Source: Neolewinella antarctica
GTDB lineage: Bacteria > Bacteroidota > Bacteroidia > Chitinophagales > Saprospiraceae
DNA: 64,000 nucleotides
Direction of reading: 5' to 3'
Assembly (NCBI RefSeq): GCF_011927835.1
Contig: NZ_JAATJH010000002.1
Span: 761,915 to 825,914 of the forward strand
The position numbers were made by a program, and so were the translations under genes. The notes beneath the pieces are model-generated. The model searched no databases and was not told the DNA's origin. It worked only from the letters and a program-made list of their open reading frames with translations. Shown piece after piece: positions 53,546 to 62,689 of the stretch (position 1 is its first letter; every line of letters begins with the position of its first letter).

Positions 53546-55087
53546 ATGAAATTTTCCCATTTATTCATTTTCCTTTTCGCATTCACTTTCGTGTCCTGCG
53601 ACGACGACGATGACCTCATCCCGAACATCAGTGACGTTGCCGCACCGAGTGAGTTGTCACTTGATTTTAGCGTTGCCCCCGATAATTCCGGGCGGGTAAC
53701 TTTGCGGCCCAACGGGCGTGGTGTGACTTTATTCCGAGTTGACTTTGGTGACGCCGCCGTTGACACGTTGGCGGAGGTCTCGCCCGGTTCCGTAGTTGAT
53801 TACGTGTATACCGAAGGGAGTTATACGGTAACGGTGGAAGCAATGGGCATCAATGGCCTAACGACTTCCGTCACGGAAGAAATTATGGTAAGCTTCGCCG
53901 CTCCGGAAAATCTGGACGTCACGATCGACCGGGTACCCGGCAACGCCTTCGGGATCGCAGTAAGTGCTACGGCCGATTTGGAAGCCAATTTCAGCGTAAC
54001 CTTCGGTGACGAAGAGGATGAGGAGCCGATCTTTTTTACCGAAGACACCTCCATCGTCCACGTTTATGATGAAGTTGGTAACTACGAAGTCCGCGTGGTC
54101 GCCTTCAGCGGTGGCACCGCTACGACGGAGACGACCACTACCGTCAGCATTACCAATCCGGTACTCCTCCCCGTCACGTTCGAAGAAGTAGAACCGGAAT
54201 TTGTCAGTTTCGGCGGTGGATTTGCTTCGGTAATCGACAACCCGGACGTCAGCGATGGCAACTCCAGCGCCCGCGTAGCCCAGCTTAATAGATCCGCCGG
54301 GTCCGAAGTGTTCGCGGCTAGCTTCATTGAACTGGGTGAGCCGATTGATTTTAGCACCCTGACGAAAATCCGCATCAAGAGTTGGTCGCCCACGGCCGGC
54401 ACCCCCGTTACCATGAAGTTGGAGAACGCCGCTAACGGAGATATTTTTATTGAGCTTGAGCAGACTTCAACCGTAGCGAGCCAGTGGGAAGAAATCACGT
54501 TTGACTTTGTGGACCAAGATCTCACTCGCGAGTACTCCAAAATCGTGCTGTTCTACAACCTCGGCACGAGTGGCAACGATGAAAATTACTATTACGACGA
54601 TATTGAGCAAACGAGTGGTTTGGCCGCCATAACGCTACCCTTAGACTTTGAGCAATCAGTAGATTACGTCTTTACCTCTTTCGGTGGTGCGGGTGCCAGT
54701 GTGATTGACAATCCGGATGTGAGCGATGGTAACGGTAGCGCAAAGGTGATGGAATTCCGCAAGGGGGTTGGCTCCGAAACCTTTGGCGGCTCGTTCATCG
54801 ATCTCGACCAGGCGGTAAACTTTACGAACGGTCAGACGGTGAAGCTAAAAGTCTGGTCACCCAAAATTGGAGCGGAGATTAGGATTAAGATGGAAAACAC
54901 CGATAATGCGGACGAGAACATCGAGATCTTTACAACCACCACGACGTCTAACCAGTGGGAAGAGGTTACGTTAGATTTCAGTGGTGCCGAAAGTCTCAAC
55001 AACCTGCGACGCATAGTTTTCTTCGGCGACTTTGGGTTTTCCGGAACGGACGAAGCTTACTACTTTGACGATTTGCGCGTAGAGTAG
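53546..55087 (+). CDS. surface lipoprotein with PKD-like domains and two copies of a glycan-binding-type module
   Basis: A 513-residue lipoprotein (lipobox FVSC, Cys18, then DDDDDL, a surface-export type signal). Two PKD/Ig-like domains are visible (about 28-115, with VDYVYTEGSYTVTVEA; about 118-205, with VHVYDEVGNYEVRVVAFSGG). Two copies of a 150-residue module follow (206-355 and 362-513). Each opens LPVTFEE or LPLDFEQ, contains FGG(A)...SVIDNPDVSDGN, then SWSPTAGTPVTMKLENA or an equivalent, and closes with YYYDDIE or YYFDDLR. The same module occurs three times in the T9SS protein at 57768-60206. It occupies the position of SusE/F or surface glycan-binding proteins in PULs, so glucan capture is likely, though not proven. 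Confidence 0.8.
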   Translation: MKFSHLFIFLFAFTFVSCDDDDDLIPNISDVAAPSELSLDFSVAPDNSGRVTLRPNGRGVTLFRVDFGDAAVDTLAEVSPGSVVDYVYTEGSYTVTVEAMGINGLTTSVTEEIMVSFAAPENLDVTIDRVPGNAFGIAVSATADLEANFSVTFGDEEDEEPIFFTEDTSIVHVYDEVGNYEVRVVAFSGGTATTETTTTVSITNPVLLPVTFEEVEPEFVSFGGGFASVIDNPDVSDGNSSARVAQLNRSAGSEVFAASFIELGEPIDFSTLTKIRIKSWSPTAGTPVTMKLENAANGDIFIELEQTSTVASQWEEITFDFVDQDLTREYSKIVLFYNLGTSGNDENYYYDDIEQTSGLAAITLPLDFEQSVDYVFTSFGGAGASVIDNPDVSDGNGSAKVMEFRKGVGSETFGGSFIDLDQAVNFTNGQTVKLKVWSPKIGAEIRIKMENTDNADENIEIFTTTTTSNQWEEVTLDFSGAESLNNLRRIVFFGDFGFSGTDEAYYFDDLRVE

Positions 55088-55150
55088 CAGCATCGAGTTA
55101 GTGCAACACAAATAAGAGGCGCAGTAGCGGCCCCCGTAAAAAATAATATC

Positions 55151-56827
55151 ATGAGACGTTCAATCAGTCTTTTTTCTTTGCTTTTTCTGCTGGTCTTCAC
55201 GTCCTGTGACGAGGAAGATTATGCCTTCGGTGAAGTGCTCGCACCGAGCAGCTTATCGCTAACCACGGACTTGCAGGGCCTGTCCGCCGATATGCCAAAT
55301 GGTGACGGAAGTGGTTTGGTCAATTTTGTCGCTACGGCCGACGATGCCATCACTTACAAATTTATTTTCAGCGACGGAACGACCGATGTTGTCCCTTCCG
55401 GCAGTTTTACGAAACGCTTCACCGTGGTAGGGTTGAATACCTACGACGTGACGGTAGTCGCCTCCGGCACCGGTGGCGTGGCTACTACGCTGACCGAACA
55501 ATTGACCGTCGTAAATAACTTTGACGACCCCGAAGCCCGGGATTTTTTGACGGGCACCGGCACCAAGACCTGGTACTGGGCCGCCGACGAAGTCGGTCAC
55601 CTCGGCGTAGGTCCGAATAACGACGACGCAAGGATAAATTACTACGGTGATTTCTACGGGGCAGCCCCCTTTGAAAAGGACGGTGCCGACGAGAGCCTGT
55701 GCCTTTACCAGGATGAGCTCATTTTTTCCCGCAACGGCGACCAGTTGCTGTATCAACTTAACAATGCTGGCCAAACTTACTTCAACGCTGGTTCAGAGGG
55801 CGTCGTCGGCGGTAGTGCGGGGTTTGACTTCTGCTATGAATTTACAACGGCCTCCACACCGCAGGTAGTGAGCTTTTTACCTTCTGAGTCCGTCGTGGTC
55901 GCTAATGACGTTCCCGGCCAGACCCGGGGAACGCTGATGGAATTCACAGATGGAGGCTTCATGAGTTACTACATTGGTCAAAACACTTACGAAATTCTTT
56001 CGATTACCGAGAGTCGTTTAGTGGTGCGTAGTATACCCGCGAACGATGCTGGCTTAGCTTGGTACCACATCTTCAGTTCCACTAAGCCGGAGCCAGGTGA
56101 TACTGGCGGCGGAGACACGGACACTACGAACTACACCAACCCCGTTTTTTCCGACGAATTTAATACCGACGGCCCCCCCGACCCCGCCAAGTGGGGATAC
56201 AACAACGGCACCGGCAATAACGGCTGGGGCAACGGTGAATCTCAATTCTATACGGATCGGTCGGAGAACGTAGCCGTCGAAGACGGTAACTTACGCATTA
56301 CGCTCAAGCGTGAAAATTTATCTGGCTCGGAATTCACTTCCTCGCGCTTGGTGACGGAAGACAAATTTGAATTCACTTACGGTCGTATCGATATTCGGGC
56401 ACAACTCCCCTCTGGCGGCGGCACCTGGCCCGCGCTCTGGATGCTGGGCGAGGATTACGCGACGAACACCTGGCCGGGCTGCGGCGAGATTGACATTATG
56501 GAGCACATCGGGAATCGACAAAATACCTTATTCTCCAGCCTGCATTATCCCGGAAATTCGGGGGGCAACGCCGCCACGGAGGAAACGCAGGTTCCTACTA
56601 TCTCTACGGAGTTTCACGTGTTCACCGCCATTTGGTCGCCGCAAACCATCCGGTTCTTCGTGGACGATGAGTTGTACCACACCTTCCCCAACGACGCATC
56701 GTTACCTTTCAACGACGACTTCTTCGTGATTTTTAACGTTGCCATGGGCGGTAATTTCGGTGGTGCCATCGACCCCGACTTCCAGGAATCTTCCATGCTG
56801 GTCGACTACATCCGGGTGTTTCAATAA
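55151..56827 (+). CDS. GH16 laminarinase-type endo-glucanase, multidomain lipoprotein
   Basis: A 558-residue lipoprotein (lipobox FTSC, Cys19, then DEEDY). Order: a PKD-like domain (about 30-125), a 180-residue domain of unknown function (about 130-310, starting DFLTGTGTKTWYWAADEVGHLGVGP), a Gly/Asp/Thr linker (GDTGGGDTDT), and a GH16 catalytic domain (about 330-558). The catalytic signature EIDIME gives nucleophile Glu446, Asp448 and acid/base Glu451. The bulged EIDxxE form with the following HIGN is that of beta-1,3(4)-glucanases and laminarinases. Trp-rich cleft segments (WPALWMLG, WSPQTIRFFVDDELY) are present. Likely cell-surface cleavage of beta-1,3-glucan. Confidence 0.9.
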   Translation: MRRSISLFSLLFLLVFTSCDEEDYAFGEVLAPSSLSLTTDLQGLSADMPNGDGSGLVNFVATADDAITYKFIFSDGTTDVVPSGSFTKRFTVVGLNTYDVTVVASGTGGVATTLTEQLTVVNNFDDPEARDFLTGTGTKTWYWAADEVGHLGVGPNNDDARINYYGDFYGAAPFEKDGADESLCLYQDELIFSRNGDQLLYQLNNAGQTYFNAGSEGVVGGSAGFDFCYEFTTASTPQVVSFLPSESVVVANDVPGQTRGTLMEFTDGGFMSYYIGQNTYEILSITESRLVVRSIPANDAGLAWYHIFSSTKPEPGDTGGGDTDTTNYTNPVFSDEFNTDGPPDPAKWGYNNGTGNNGWGNGESQFYTDRSENVAVEDGNLRITLKRENLSGSEFTSSRLVTEDKFEFTYGRIDIRAQLPSGGGTWPALWMLGEDYATNTWPGCGEIDIMEHIGNRQNTLFSSLHYPGNSGGNAATEETQVPTISTEFHVFTAIWSPQTIRFFVDDELYHTFPNDASLPFNDDFFVIFNVAMGGNFGGAIDPDFQESSMLVDYIRVFQ

Positions 56828-56834
56828 TTAGTGG

Positions 56835-57689
56835 ATGAGATACTTGTCTGGTCTGTTAGTTTTTTCCGTCTGTTTTGCTTCCGCGTGTAACGTCACCTCC
56901 ATCCCCAAATCAGCGAGTGGCGCGGACGCGGGTGCGGGGGTGGCGGGTTCTGAAGCAAAGATTTTACGTGAATCCCTCGCGGATCGTGCGTTACACTGGT
57001 CCGACGAATTCAACGGTACCGAACTCGATACCACCGCCTGGAACTACGAACTCGGCGACGGCTGCCCTAACCTCTGCGGCTGGGGTAACAACGAGCGGCA
57101 GATTTACACCCGCACGAACCACCGGCTCGAAGGCGGTAATTTGATCATCACGGCTGACAAGCACGGGGACCGATACACCTCTACCCGCATTACGACCAAG
57201 GATAAGAAGTCCTTCAGGTACGGTCGGATAGAAACGCGCGCTAAACTCCCGGCCGGCCAGGGCGTGTGGCCCGCGTTCTGGATGTTGGGGGATAACATCG
57301 ACGAAGCGCAGTGGCCACTAGCTGGTGAAATCGATATTCTGGAATACGTGGGTCGCTCGCCGGGAGAGATTTTCACGACGCTTCACACCAAGGCAAATCA
57401 CGGAAACAACGCCTCCACCAAAACTACTCGCTTCAAAGACATCGAAGTTGGTTTTCACCGCTACGCCGCCGAGTGGACACCGCAAATGATTACCTTTTTC
57501 GTCGACGACCAACTCGTGTTCACCTTTGCCCCGGAAAAGCGCAGCGAGGCTGTCTGGCCTTTCGATCAAGAGTTCTACCTGCTGCTGAACGTCGCCATCG
57601 GGGGTAACTACGGCGGCCCGGAGGTGGACGATTCTATTTTTCCCCAGGAATTTACCATCGATTACGTGCGTGTTTACGCATTAGACTGA
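56835..57689 (+). CDS. GH16 laminarinase-type endo-glucanase, single-domain lipoprotein
   Basis: A 284-residue lipoprotein (lipobox SAC, Cys18) with one GH16 domain (about 52-284). The catalytic signature EIDILE gives Glu165, Asp167 and Glu170. Other landmarks are WSDEFNGTELDTTAWNYELG, GRIETRAKLPAGQGVWPAFWML and FYLLLNVAIGGNYGGPEVDD. The start is seven bases after the previous stop, so the two GH16 enzymes are tightly coupled. Lacking the acidic residues after the lipidated Cys, this one may face the periplasm and work on imported oligosaccharides; that is inference. The linker between Cys18 and the domain (SGADAGAGVAGS) contains a copy of the 16-mer repeat at 56920-56935. Confidence 0.9.
   Translation: MRYLSGLLVFSVCFASACNVTSIPKSASGADAGAGVAGSEAKILRESLADRALHWSDEFNGTELDTTAWNYELGDGCPNLCGWGNNERQIYTRTNHRLEGGNLIITADKHGDRYTSTRITTKDKKSFRYGRIETRAKLPAGQGVWPAFWMLGDNIDEAQWPLAGEIDILEYVGRSPGEIFTTLHTKANHGNNASTKTTRFKDIEVGFHRYAAEWTPQMITFFVDDQLVFTFAPEKRSEAVWPFDQEFYLLLNVAIGGNYGGPEVDDSIFPQEFTIDYVRVYALD
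56920..56935 (+). repeat. GC-rich 16-mer (family 1), GAC variant inside the second GH16 gene
   Basis: GCGCGGACGCGGGTGC, identical to the copy at 31406-31421, lying in the Gly/Ala linker between the lipid anchor and catalytic domain. Confidence 0.7.
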
Positions 57690-57767
57690 ACTAGCAACGG
57701 GTGTGTTGCTTTCAATCAGGGGGTGCATATTAACACCCTCAACTTTTTTACCTATAAATTCGCTCCA

Positions 57768-60206
57768 ATGAAATCATGCTACACTTTATTATTCATGCTA
57801 CTGTTCTCCGTTGGGGCTTTCGCGCAGACGTCTCAGGTCGATCTTCCCGTCACGTTCGACGAAGAAGGCGTCGATTACGGTTTAAGTGACTTTGAAGGCA
57901 CTGCCTCCACCCTCATCGAAGACCCCGAGCAACCGGGCAACACCGTCGTGCAGACCATCAAGGGTTCCGGTGCCAAAACTTTTGCGGGCACGACCATCAC
58001 GTCCGTTACTGACAACCCGGCTGGGTTTGCTACGCGTATTCCGCTCACGGCGGACGCTAGCACCATCCTGGTACGCGTCTGGTCCCCAACCGTGGGTACA
58101 CCGGTCCGCGTAAAAATCGAGAATGCATCCGAAAGCACCGTAAGCGTAGAGACGCAAGTGCTGACGACGGTAGCCATGGCCTGGGACACGCTCTCCTTCG
58201 ATTTCCGCAATCAGGCCGCCGGCACCGCCGCGGTTAATTTCGCTTCTTCCTACGAAAAGCTCACCATCTTTTTCGACTTCGACACATCGCGTGATTTCGA
58301 CGCAACCTATTACTGGGACGACGTCATGCTCGCTGAAATGAACGATGACACCGGTGGTGGCAACGACCTGTCGGAAGTCGACTTCCCGGTCACTTTTGAG
58401 AACGACAGCATAGATTACGACCTGGGCGATTTCGGCGGTGCCGAATCCATGATCGTAGAGGACCCGGAAGACAGCGACAACACCGTTGTCCAATCCACAA
58501 AGCCCGTCGGCGCGATGACCTTTGCCGGTACAACGATTGCTACTAGCACCGGTTTTATGAACCGCATTCCCGTAACCGCCGATGCAAGCATCGTTCAGGT
58601 GCGCGTCTGGTCGCCAACCATTGGCACGACGGTCAGGGTCAAAATTGAAAACAATGCTGCCCCAGCCGTTAGTGTTGAAACTAACGCCGTAACCAGGGTA
58701 GCCATGGGTTGGGACACCTTGACTTTTGATTTTAAAAATGCAGCCACGGGCACGCCAGCGGTGAATTACGCTGCGGTGTACAACAAGCTGTCGATCTTCT
58801 TTGACTTCAACAGTACGCCGACCAAAGCTGCTACTTATTACTGGGACGACGTCATCTTTACCGGCACGACCGGTGACGGCGGCGACGGAGGAGGAGATGA
58901 TGCCTCACAGGTGGATTTACCCGTCACCTTCGAAGACGACGACATCAACTATAATTTAATTGATTTTGATGGTACGACGTCCACGATCATCGAAGACCCC
59001 GTAGAACCGGGCAACACGGTTGCGCAGACGATCAGAAATGTTGGCGGTGCGACTTTCGCCGGTACGACTATCTCCGCAGCCGGCACTCCCGCACCTGGTT
59101 TTGCTACCCGCATTCCGATTACGGAGTCCACTAGCGTCATTACCATGCGCGTCTGGTCACCGGCCGCCGGCGTTCCGGTGCGTATGAAGATTGAAAATTC
59201 CAACGACCCGACGGTAACCGTGGAGACAGAGACCCTCACTACCGTTGACAGTACCTGGGAAACTTTGTCTTTCGACTTCAAGAACTCCGCAACGAACAAT
59301 GGTAACCCTACCGCTGCGGTGAACTACGCATCAACCTACAATAAATTGACGGTTTTCTTCAATTTCGGAGCAGAACCAACCGAAGCTGCTACGTACTACT
59401 GGGATGACGTGATGATGGCTGGAGATACTGGTGGTGGTAATGACAACGTTCCCACGATGGCAGCCCCGACCCCCACGCGTGATGCTGCTAACGTGATCTC
59501 TTTGTTTAGCGATGCGTACACGGACGTCTCGGTTGATACCTGGCGCGCCGGCTTTAGCAATGGTGAACTTGAGGACATTCAGGTTGATGGTAACGCGACC
59601 AAAAAGTACACTAACTTGAACTTTATCGGCATTGAGACGACCAGTACGCCAATCGATCTGGAAGCAAGCAACATGAATACCATGCACCTTGACTACTGGA
59701 CGCCAAACCTTACGGAATTGCGCATTAAATTGGTCGACTTTGGTGGAGATGGCTCGGGTGGCGCAAGCGCAGATACTGAGTATGAGGATACTACTTCCGT
59801 CACGGATTTAGGTCAGTGGGTAAGCCTTGATATTCCACTGTCTAACTTCCAGGATATCAACAAAACTGATATCAATCAGATCATCCTTTCCGGATTTCCT
59901 ACGGGAATGGGAACGGTCTACATCGACAATGTATATTTCTACAACGACATAACCAGCACTAACGGAACTCCTGAGCTAGGGCTCTTGGAGGCATTCCCTA
60001 ACCCCGCAATTGATCGGATGACCATTACGGCTCCCGAACGGATGGAAAGTGTCACGGTCTACAGCATCGCTGGTCAGCAAATCGGTCAGTGGATGCCTAA
60101 TGCAGAACGAATTGAACTCGATATGAGTCAGTACGCGCCGGGTTTCTACGTCGCCCTCGTGGTGGCGGACGGCCGTGCGATGACGGTTAAGTTTATGAAG
60201 AAGTAA
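57768..60206 (+). CDS. T9SS-exported protein with three copies of the glycan-binding-type module and a further C-terminal domain
   Basis: An 812-residue secreted protein. Signal peptide MKSCYTLLFMLLFSVGAFAQ. Three modules of about 165-170 residues (about 24-193, 204-367 and 382-552) each open VDLPVTF or VDFPVTF, carry SxxxEDPxxxxNTV, RVWSPxxGxxVRxKIEN and close YYWDDV. They are separated by Gly/Asp linkers. A fourth, different beta-rich domain spans about 570-725 (SLFSDAYTDVSVDTWRAGFS to GTVYIDNVYFYND), of a type seen with laminarinases. A type IX sorting domain from about 739 (LLEAFPNPAIDRMTITA) ends it. No catalytic domain is seen, so this is a surface or released glycan-binding protein. 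Start at 57768 fixed by the signal peptide. It is the last gene of the operon. Confidence 0.82.
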   Translation: MKSCYTLLFMLLFSVGAFAQTSQVDLPVTFDEEGVDYGLSDFEGTASTLIEDPEQPGNTVVQTIKGSGAKTFAGTTITSVTDNPAGFATRIPLTADASTILVRVWSPTVGTPVRVKIENASESTVSVETQVLTTVAMAWDTLSFDFRNQAAGTAAVNFASSYEKLTIFFDFDTSRDFDATYYWDDVMLAEMNDDTGGGNDLSEVDFPVTFENDSIDYDLGDFGGAESMIVEDPEDSDNTVVQSTKPVGAMTFAGTTIATSTGFMNRIPVTADASIVQVRVWSPTIGTTVRVKIENNAAPAVSVETNAVTRVAMGWDTLTFDFKNAATGTPAVNYAAVYNKLSIFFDFNSTPTKAATYYWDDVIFTGTTGDGGDGGGDDASQVDLPVTFEDDDINYNLIDFDGTTSTIIEDPVEPGNTVAQTIRNVGGATFAGTTISAAGTPAPGFATRIPITESTSVITMRVWSPAAGVPVRMKIENSNDPTVTVETETLTTVDSTWETLSFDFKNSATNNGNPTAAVNYASTYNKLTVFFNFGAEPTEAATYYWDDVMMAGDTGGGNDNVPTMAAPTPTRDAANVISLFSDAYTDVSVDTWRAGFSNGELEDIQVDGNATKKYTNLNFIGIETTSTPIDLEASNMNTMHLDYWTPNLTELRIKLVDFGGDGSGGASADTEYEDTTSVTDLGQWVSLDIPLSNFQDINKTDINQIILSGFPTGMGTVYIDNVYFYNDITSTNGTPELGLLEAFPNPAIDRMTITAPERMESVTVYSIAGQQIGQWMPNAERIELDMSQYAPGFYVALVVADGRAMTVKFMKK

Positions 60207-60224
60207 TCCTTACTTCCTCACTTT

Positions 60225-60260
60225 AAAGCCCCCCGAAACTTTGGTTTCGGGGGGCTTTTC
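60225..60260 (+). terminator. strong intrinsic terminator at the end of the PUL operon
   Basis: Perfect 14-bp stem AAGCCCCCCGAAAC / GTTTCGGGGGGCTT with a four-base loop, then TTCTTATT, 19 bases after the last stop codon. Confidence 0.9.
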
Positions 60261-60334
60261 TTATTAATTAATCTCAAATACGTAGCGCCTTGGCACCTGC
60301 AGTCGCAATTGTTAATTGATATTACGCGGAACTT

Positions 60335-60456
60335 TTGTCACATACCACAAAGTATAGTGAAACAAAGCACGAAAGCACGGGAACCGCTCTTTTAGCCAAG
60401 CAACAATATCTCTTCCCTACACTTTTGTGTCTATGTGGCATAATCTGCTTGCGCAA
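60335..60456. repeat. A/T-rich hairpin element (family 4), copy 3
   Basis: Left part TGTCACATACCACAAAG with AACAAAGCACGAAAGC; right part ACACTTTTGTGTCTATGTGGC then ATAATCTGC. The right end matches that of the copy at 20128-20253. Confidence 0.55.
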
Positions 60457-60462
60457 GGTCAG

Positions 60463-61737
60463 TTAGTAATACTTCTTACCCCACCACTGCTTCAAACGTT
60501 CCAGAATCGTCCGTTCCGTAGGGTTGTTGGGTTTAGGGACAAAAAAGGCCGTTCCACTTAATTCATCCGGTAGATACTCCTGAGCACTAAAATTGCCTGC
60601 GTTATCGTGGCTATAATTGTAGTTCTTACCGTAATCCAGTTGTTTCATTAGTTTAGTGGGCGCATTGCGCAGGTGCAGGGGGACGGGCAAGGTGCCAGTT
60701 GTGCGGACGGCTGCCTGAGCGGCCCCGATGGCTGCGTAGCTAGAGTTCGATTTCGGACTGGTGGCGAGGTAAATGGTGGCCTGTGACAAGATGATACGAG
60801 CTTCCGGGAAACCAACCATTTGCGCGGCCTGCGCGGTAGTTGTCGCCAACAGTAATGCGTTGGGGTTGGCCAGTCCAATGTCTTCCGAGGCGGAAATGAT
60901 GAGCCGACGGGTAATGAACTTGACGTCCTCACCACCTTCGATCATCCGGGCGAGCCAGTAGACGGCACCGTTCGGGTCGGAACCCCGGATGGACTTGATC
61001 ATGGCCGATGCGATGTCGAAATGTTGGTCGCCGGTCTTATCGTAACGGGTGGGGTTAGAGTGGATACGGGCCTTGATCAGCTCGGTGGTGATGACCACCT
61101 CCTCGCCCGGTCCGGCGTCGTTCGTAACGAGTTCCAGTAAATTGTACAAGCGACGACCGTCTCCCCCGGAGTACCGGAGCAAACTATCGTAGTCTTCCAC
61201 CCGCACTGCTTTGCCCTTCATCACGGCATCCCGCGCCAGCGCCCCGTCCACCATGCCGCGCAAATCATCCGCGCCGAGGGGCTCGAGAACGTAAACCTGG
61301 CAACGGCTCAGCAGGGCGGGAATGACCTCGAAACTCGGATTTTCCGTGGTAGCCCCGATGAGCGTGACCGTGCCCGCCTCGACCGCCCCGAGCAAGCTGT
61401 CCTGCTGCGATTTGGAAAAACGGTGGATCTCGTCGATGAAAAGAATCGGACTGGCGCGGTCGAAAAACTGCCCCCGCTTGGCCTTGTCGATCGTATCCCG
61501 CACGTCCTTAACGCCGGAATTAATTGCCGATAGCATGTAGAAGGGCACGTTGAGCTGACTGGAAATAATCTTTGCGAGCGTCGTCTTCCCAACACCCGGT
61601 GGCCCCCACAGGATGAAGCTCGGCAGGCGGCCCGACTGAACGGCACGGCGTAGCACCGCCCCCGGGCCGACGAGGTGAGTCTGGCCCACATAATCGTCGA
61701 GCGTAGTGGGGCGCATTCGTTCGGCTAGTGGCTGCAT
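60463..61737 (-). CDS. rarA: replication-associated recombination protein A (RarA/MgsA AAA+ ATPase)
   Basis: A 424-residue AAA+ ATPase acting at stalled or broken replication forks together with SSB. Seen: the N-terminal [21 protein letters not shown], Walker [10 protein letters not shown] with Lys51, Walker [11 protein letters not shown], sensor 1 [11 protein letters not shown], and the C-terminal helical tetramerisation domain ([36 protein letters not shown]). At normal length and intact. It is convergent with the PUL operon and appears monocistronic. The start is fixed by the conserved N-terminus. Confidence 0.95.
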   Translation of the reverse strand: MQPLAERMRPTTLDDYVGQTHLVGPGAVLRRAVQSGRLPSFILWGPPGVGKTTLAKIISSQLNVPFYMLSAINSGVKDVRDTIDKAKRGQFFDRASPILFIDEIHRFSKSQQDSLLGAVEAGTVTLIGATTENPSFEVIPALLSRCQVYVLEPLGADDLRGMVDGALARDAVMKGKAVRVEDYDSLLRYSGGDGRRLYNLLELVTNDAGPGEEVVITTELIKARIHSNPTRYDKTGDQHFDIASAMIKSIRGSDPNGAVYWLARMIEGGEDVKFITRRLIISASEDIGLANPNALLLATTTAQAAQMVGFPEARIILSQATIYLATSPKSNSSYAAIGAAQAAVRTTGTLPVPLHLRNAPTKLMKQLDYGKNYNYSHDNAGNFSAQEYLPDELSGTAFFVPKPNNPTERTILERLKQWWGKKYY

Positions 61738-62022
61738 GGAGAAATATTAAGGATAAATAGTTGATTTCAGATTCGTGAAGCGACTACAATAAAGTTCGGG
61801 GGCGGGTTTTACTCCCGTGATTACTTTTAGCTGGTAATTGGTCGACTTTTAGCCCGGCTTCCGTGTAACGCGGTTCAAGATTCCCATCTGTGCGTTACAG
61901 TACCTAAGGCAGTGGATGAGGCGCTCCCAATGGTATTTTATTCAACGGCCCTGACGACACCTATGCACCATTCCACGCGGTTTGGCGGGGCAATAAGTGA
62001 ATGGCGTCCGTGCCAAATTTTA

Positions 62023-62484
62023 CTACCGCTGCGGGTTAAATAGCATCGCGCGGTGGGGTATACCGTCTTCATCGTACTCGTCGCCAACCCCAACGAAACC
62101 AACGGAGTTGTAGTAGGCTTGCAGGTGGGCCTGGGCACTGATCTTGATGGGTTGACCGCCCCAGAGCCGTTGGAGGGATGCGATGGACTCCAGCATTAGC
62201 GGCCTGCCGATGCCTTTGCCCCTGGCGAATGGTGCGGTAATCACCCGCCCGATGCTTGCGTAATCAGCGTAAGAGATTCCTTTTGGAACCAAGCGGGTGT
62301 AGGCGGCTAAGCGATCATCGTCCGTAGTGCCCAGGAGGTGATGGGAGTTTTGGTCTTTGTCATCTAAATCCTGGTAGGGGCAACTCTGTTCCACAACGAA
62401 TACTTCGGCACGCAAGCGGAGTAAAGCGTAGAGTTGGCGGTTGGTTAAATCAGCGTAGGCAACCGTACGGTAATTGATCTTCAT
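62023..62484 (-). CDS. elaA: ElaA-like GNAT acetyltransferase
   Basis: A 153-residue N-acetyltransferase-fold protein of the ElaA type. The N-terminal LTNRQLYALLRLRAEVFVVEQSCPYQDLDDKD is the family hallmark. The acetyl-CoA loop is seen as RVITAPFARGKGIGRPLM, and the C-terminal AQAHLQAYYNSVGFVGVGDEYDEDGIPH completes it. Substrate unknown. A TAACTTTG element lies 5 bases before the start codon. The interval to rarA (61738-62022) is downstream of it and shows no gene. Confidence 0.9.
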   Translation of the reverse strand: MKINYRTVAYADLTNRQLYALLRLRAEVFVVEQSCPYQDLDDKDQNSHHLLGTTDDDRLAAYTRLVPKGISYADYASIGRVITAPFARGKGIGRPLMLESIASLQRLWGGQPIKISAQAHLQAYYNSVGFVGVGDEYDEDGIPHRAMLFNPQR

Positions 62485-62489
62485 CGGCG

Positions 62490-62497
62490 CAAAGTTA
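62490..62497 (-). promoter_or_regulatory. candidate -7 element directly before elaA
   Basis: TAACTTTG on the minus strand, five bases from the ATG at 62484; implies a leaderless transcript. Confidence 0.45.
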
Positions 62498-62546
62498 GCT
62501 CACCGATTGCGGTCGCTGGCAGTTCGTGAGCGGGTGGATTCTACAC

Positions 62547-62585
62547 AAACAACCCGGCCCCGGCGAAGCCGGGACCGGATTGTTT
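62547..62585 (-). terminator. intrinsic terminator after the sugar transferase gene
   Basis: A 6+4+6 bp stem with two mismatches around a GAA/TTC loop (centre CCCGGCGAAGCCGGG, outer AAACAA/TTGTTT). On the minus strand it ends in TTGTTTGTG. It lies about 100 bases after the stop codon at 62690. Confidence 0.6.
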
Positions 62586-62689
62586 AATTCACCAGTGGAT
62601 GACGAGTAAAGTTTTAACTATTTCACTCAGGCATTAGCCCGTGTGGGAAATACCACTGGTGGGAGGCGGGAGCGAAATACCGAGCACCC

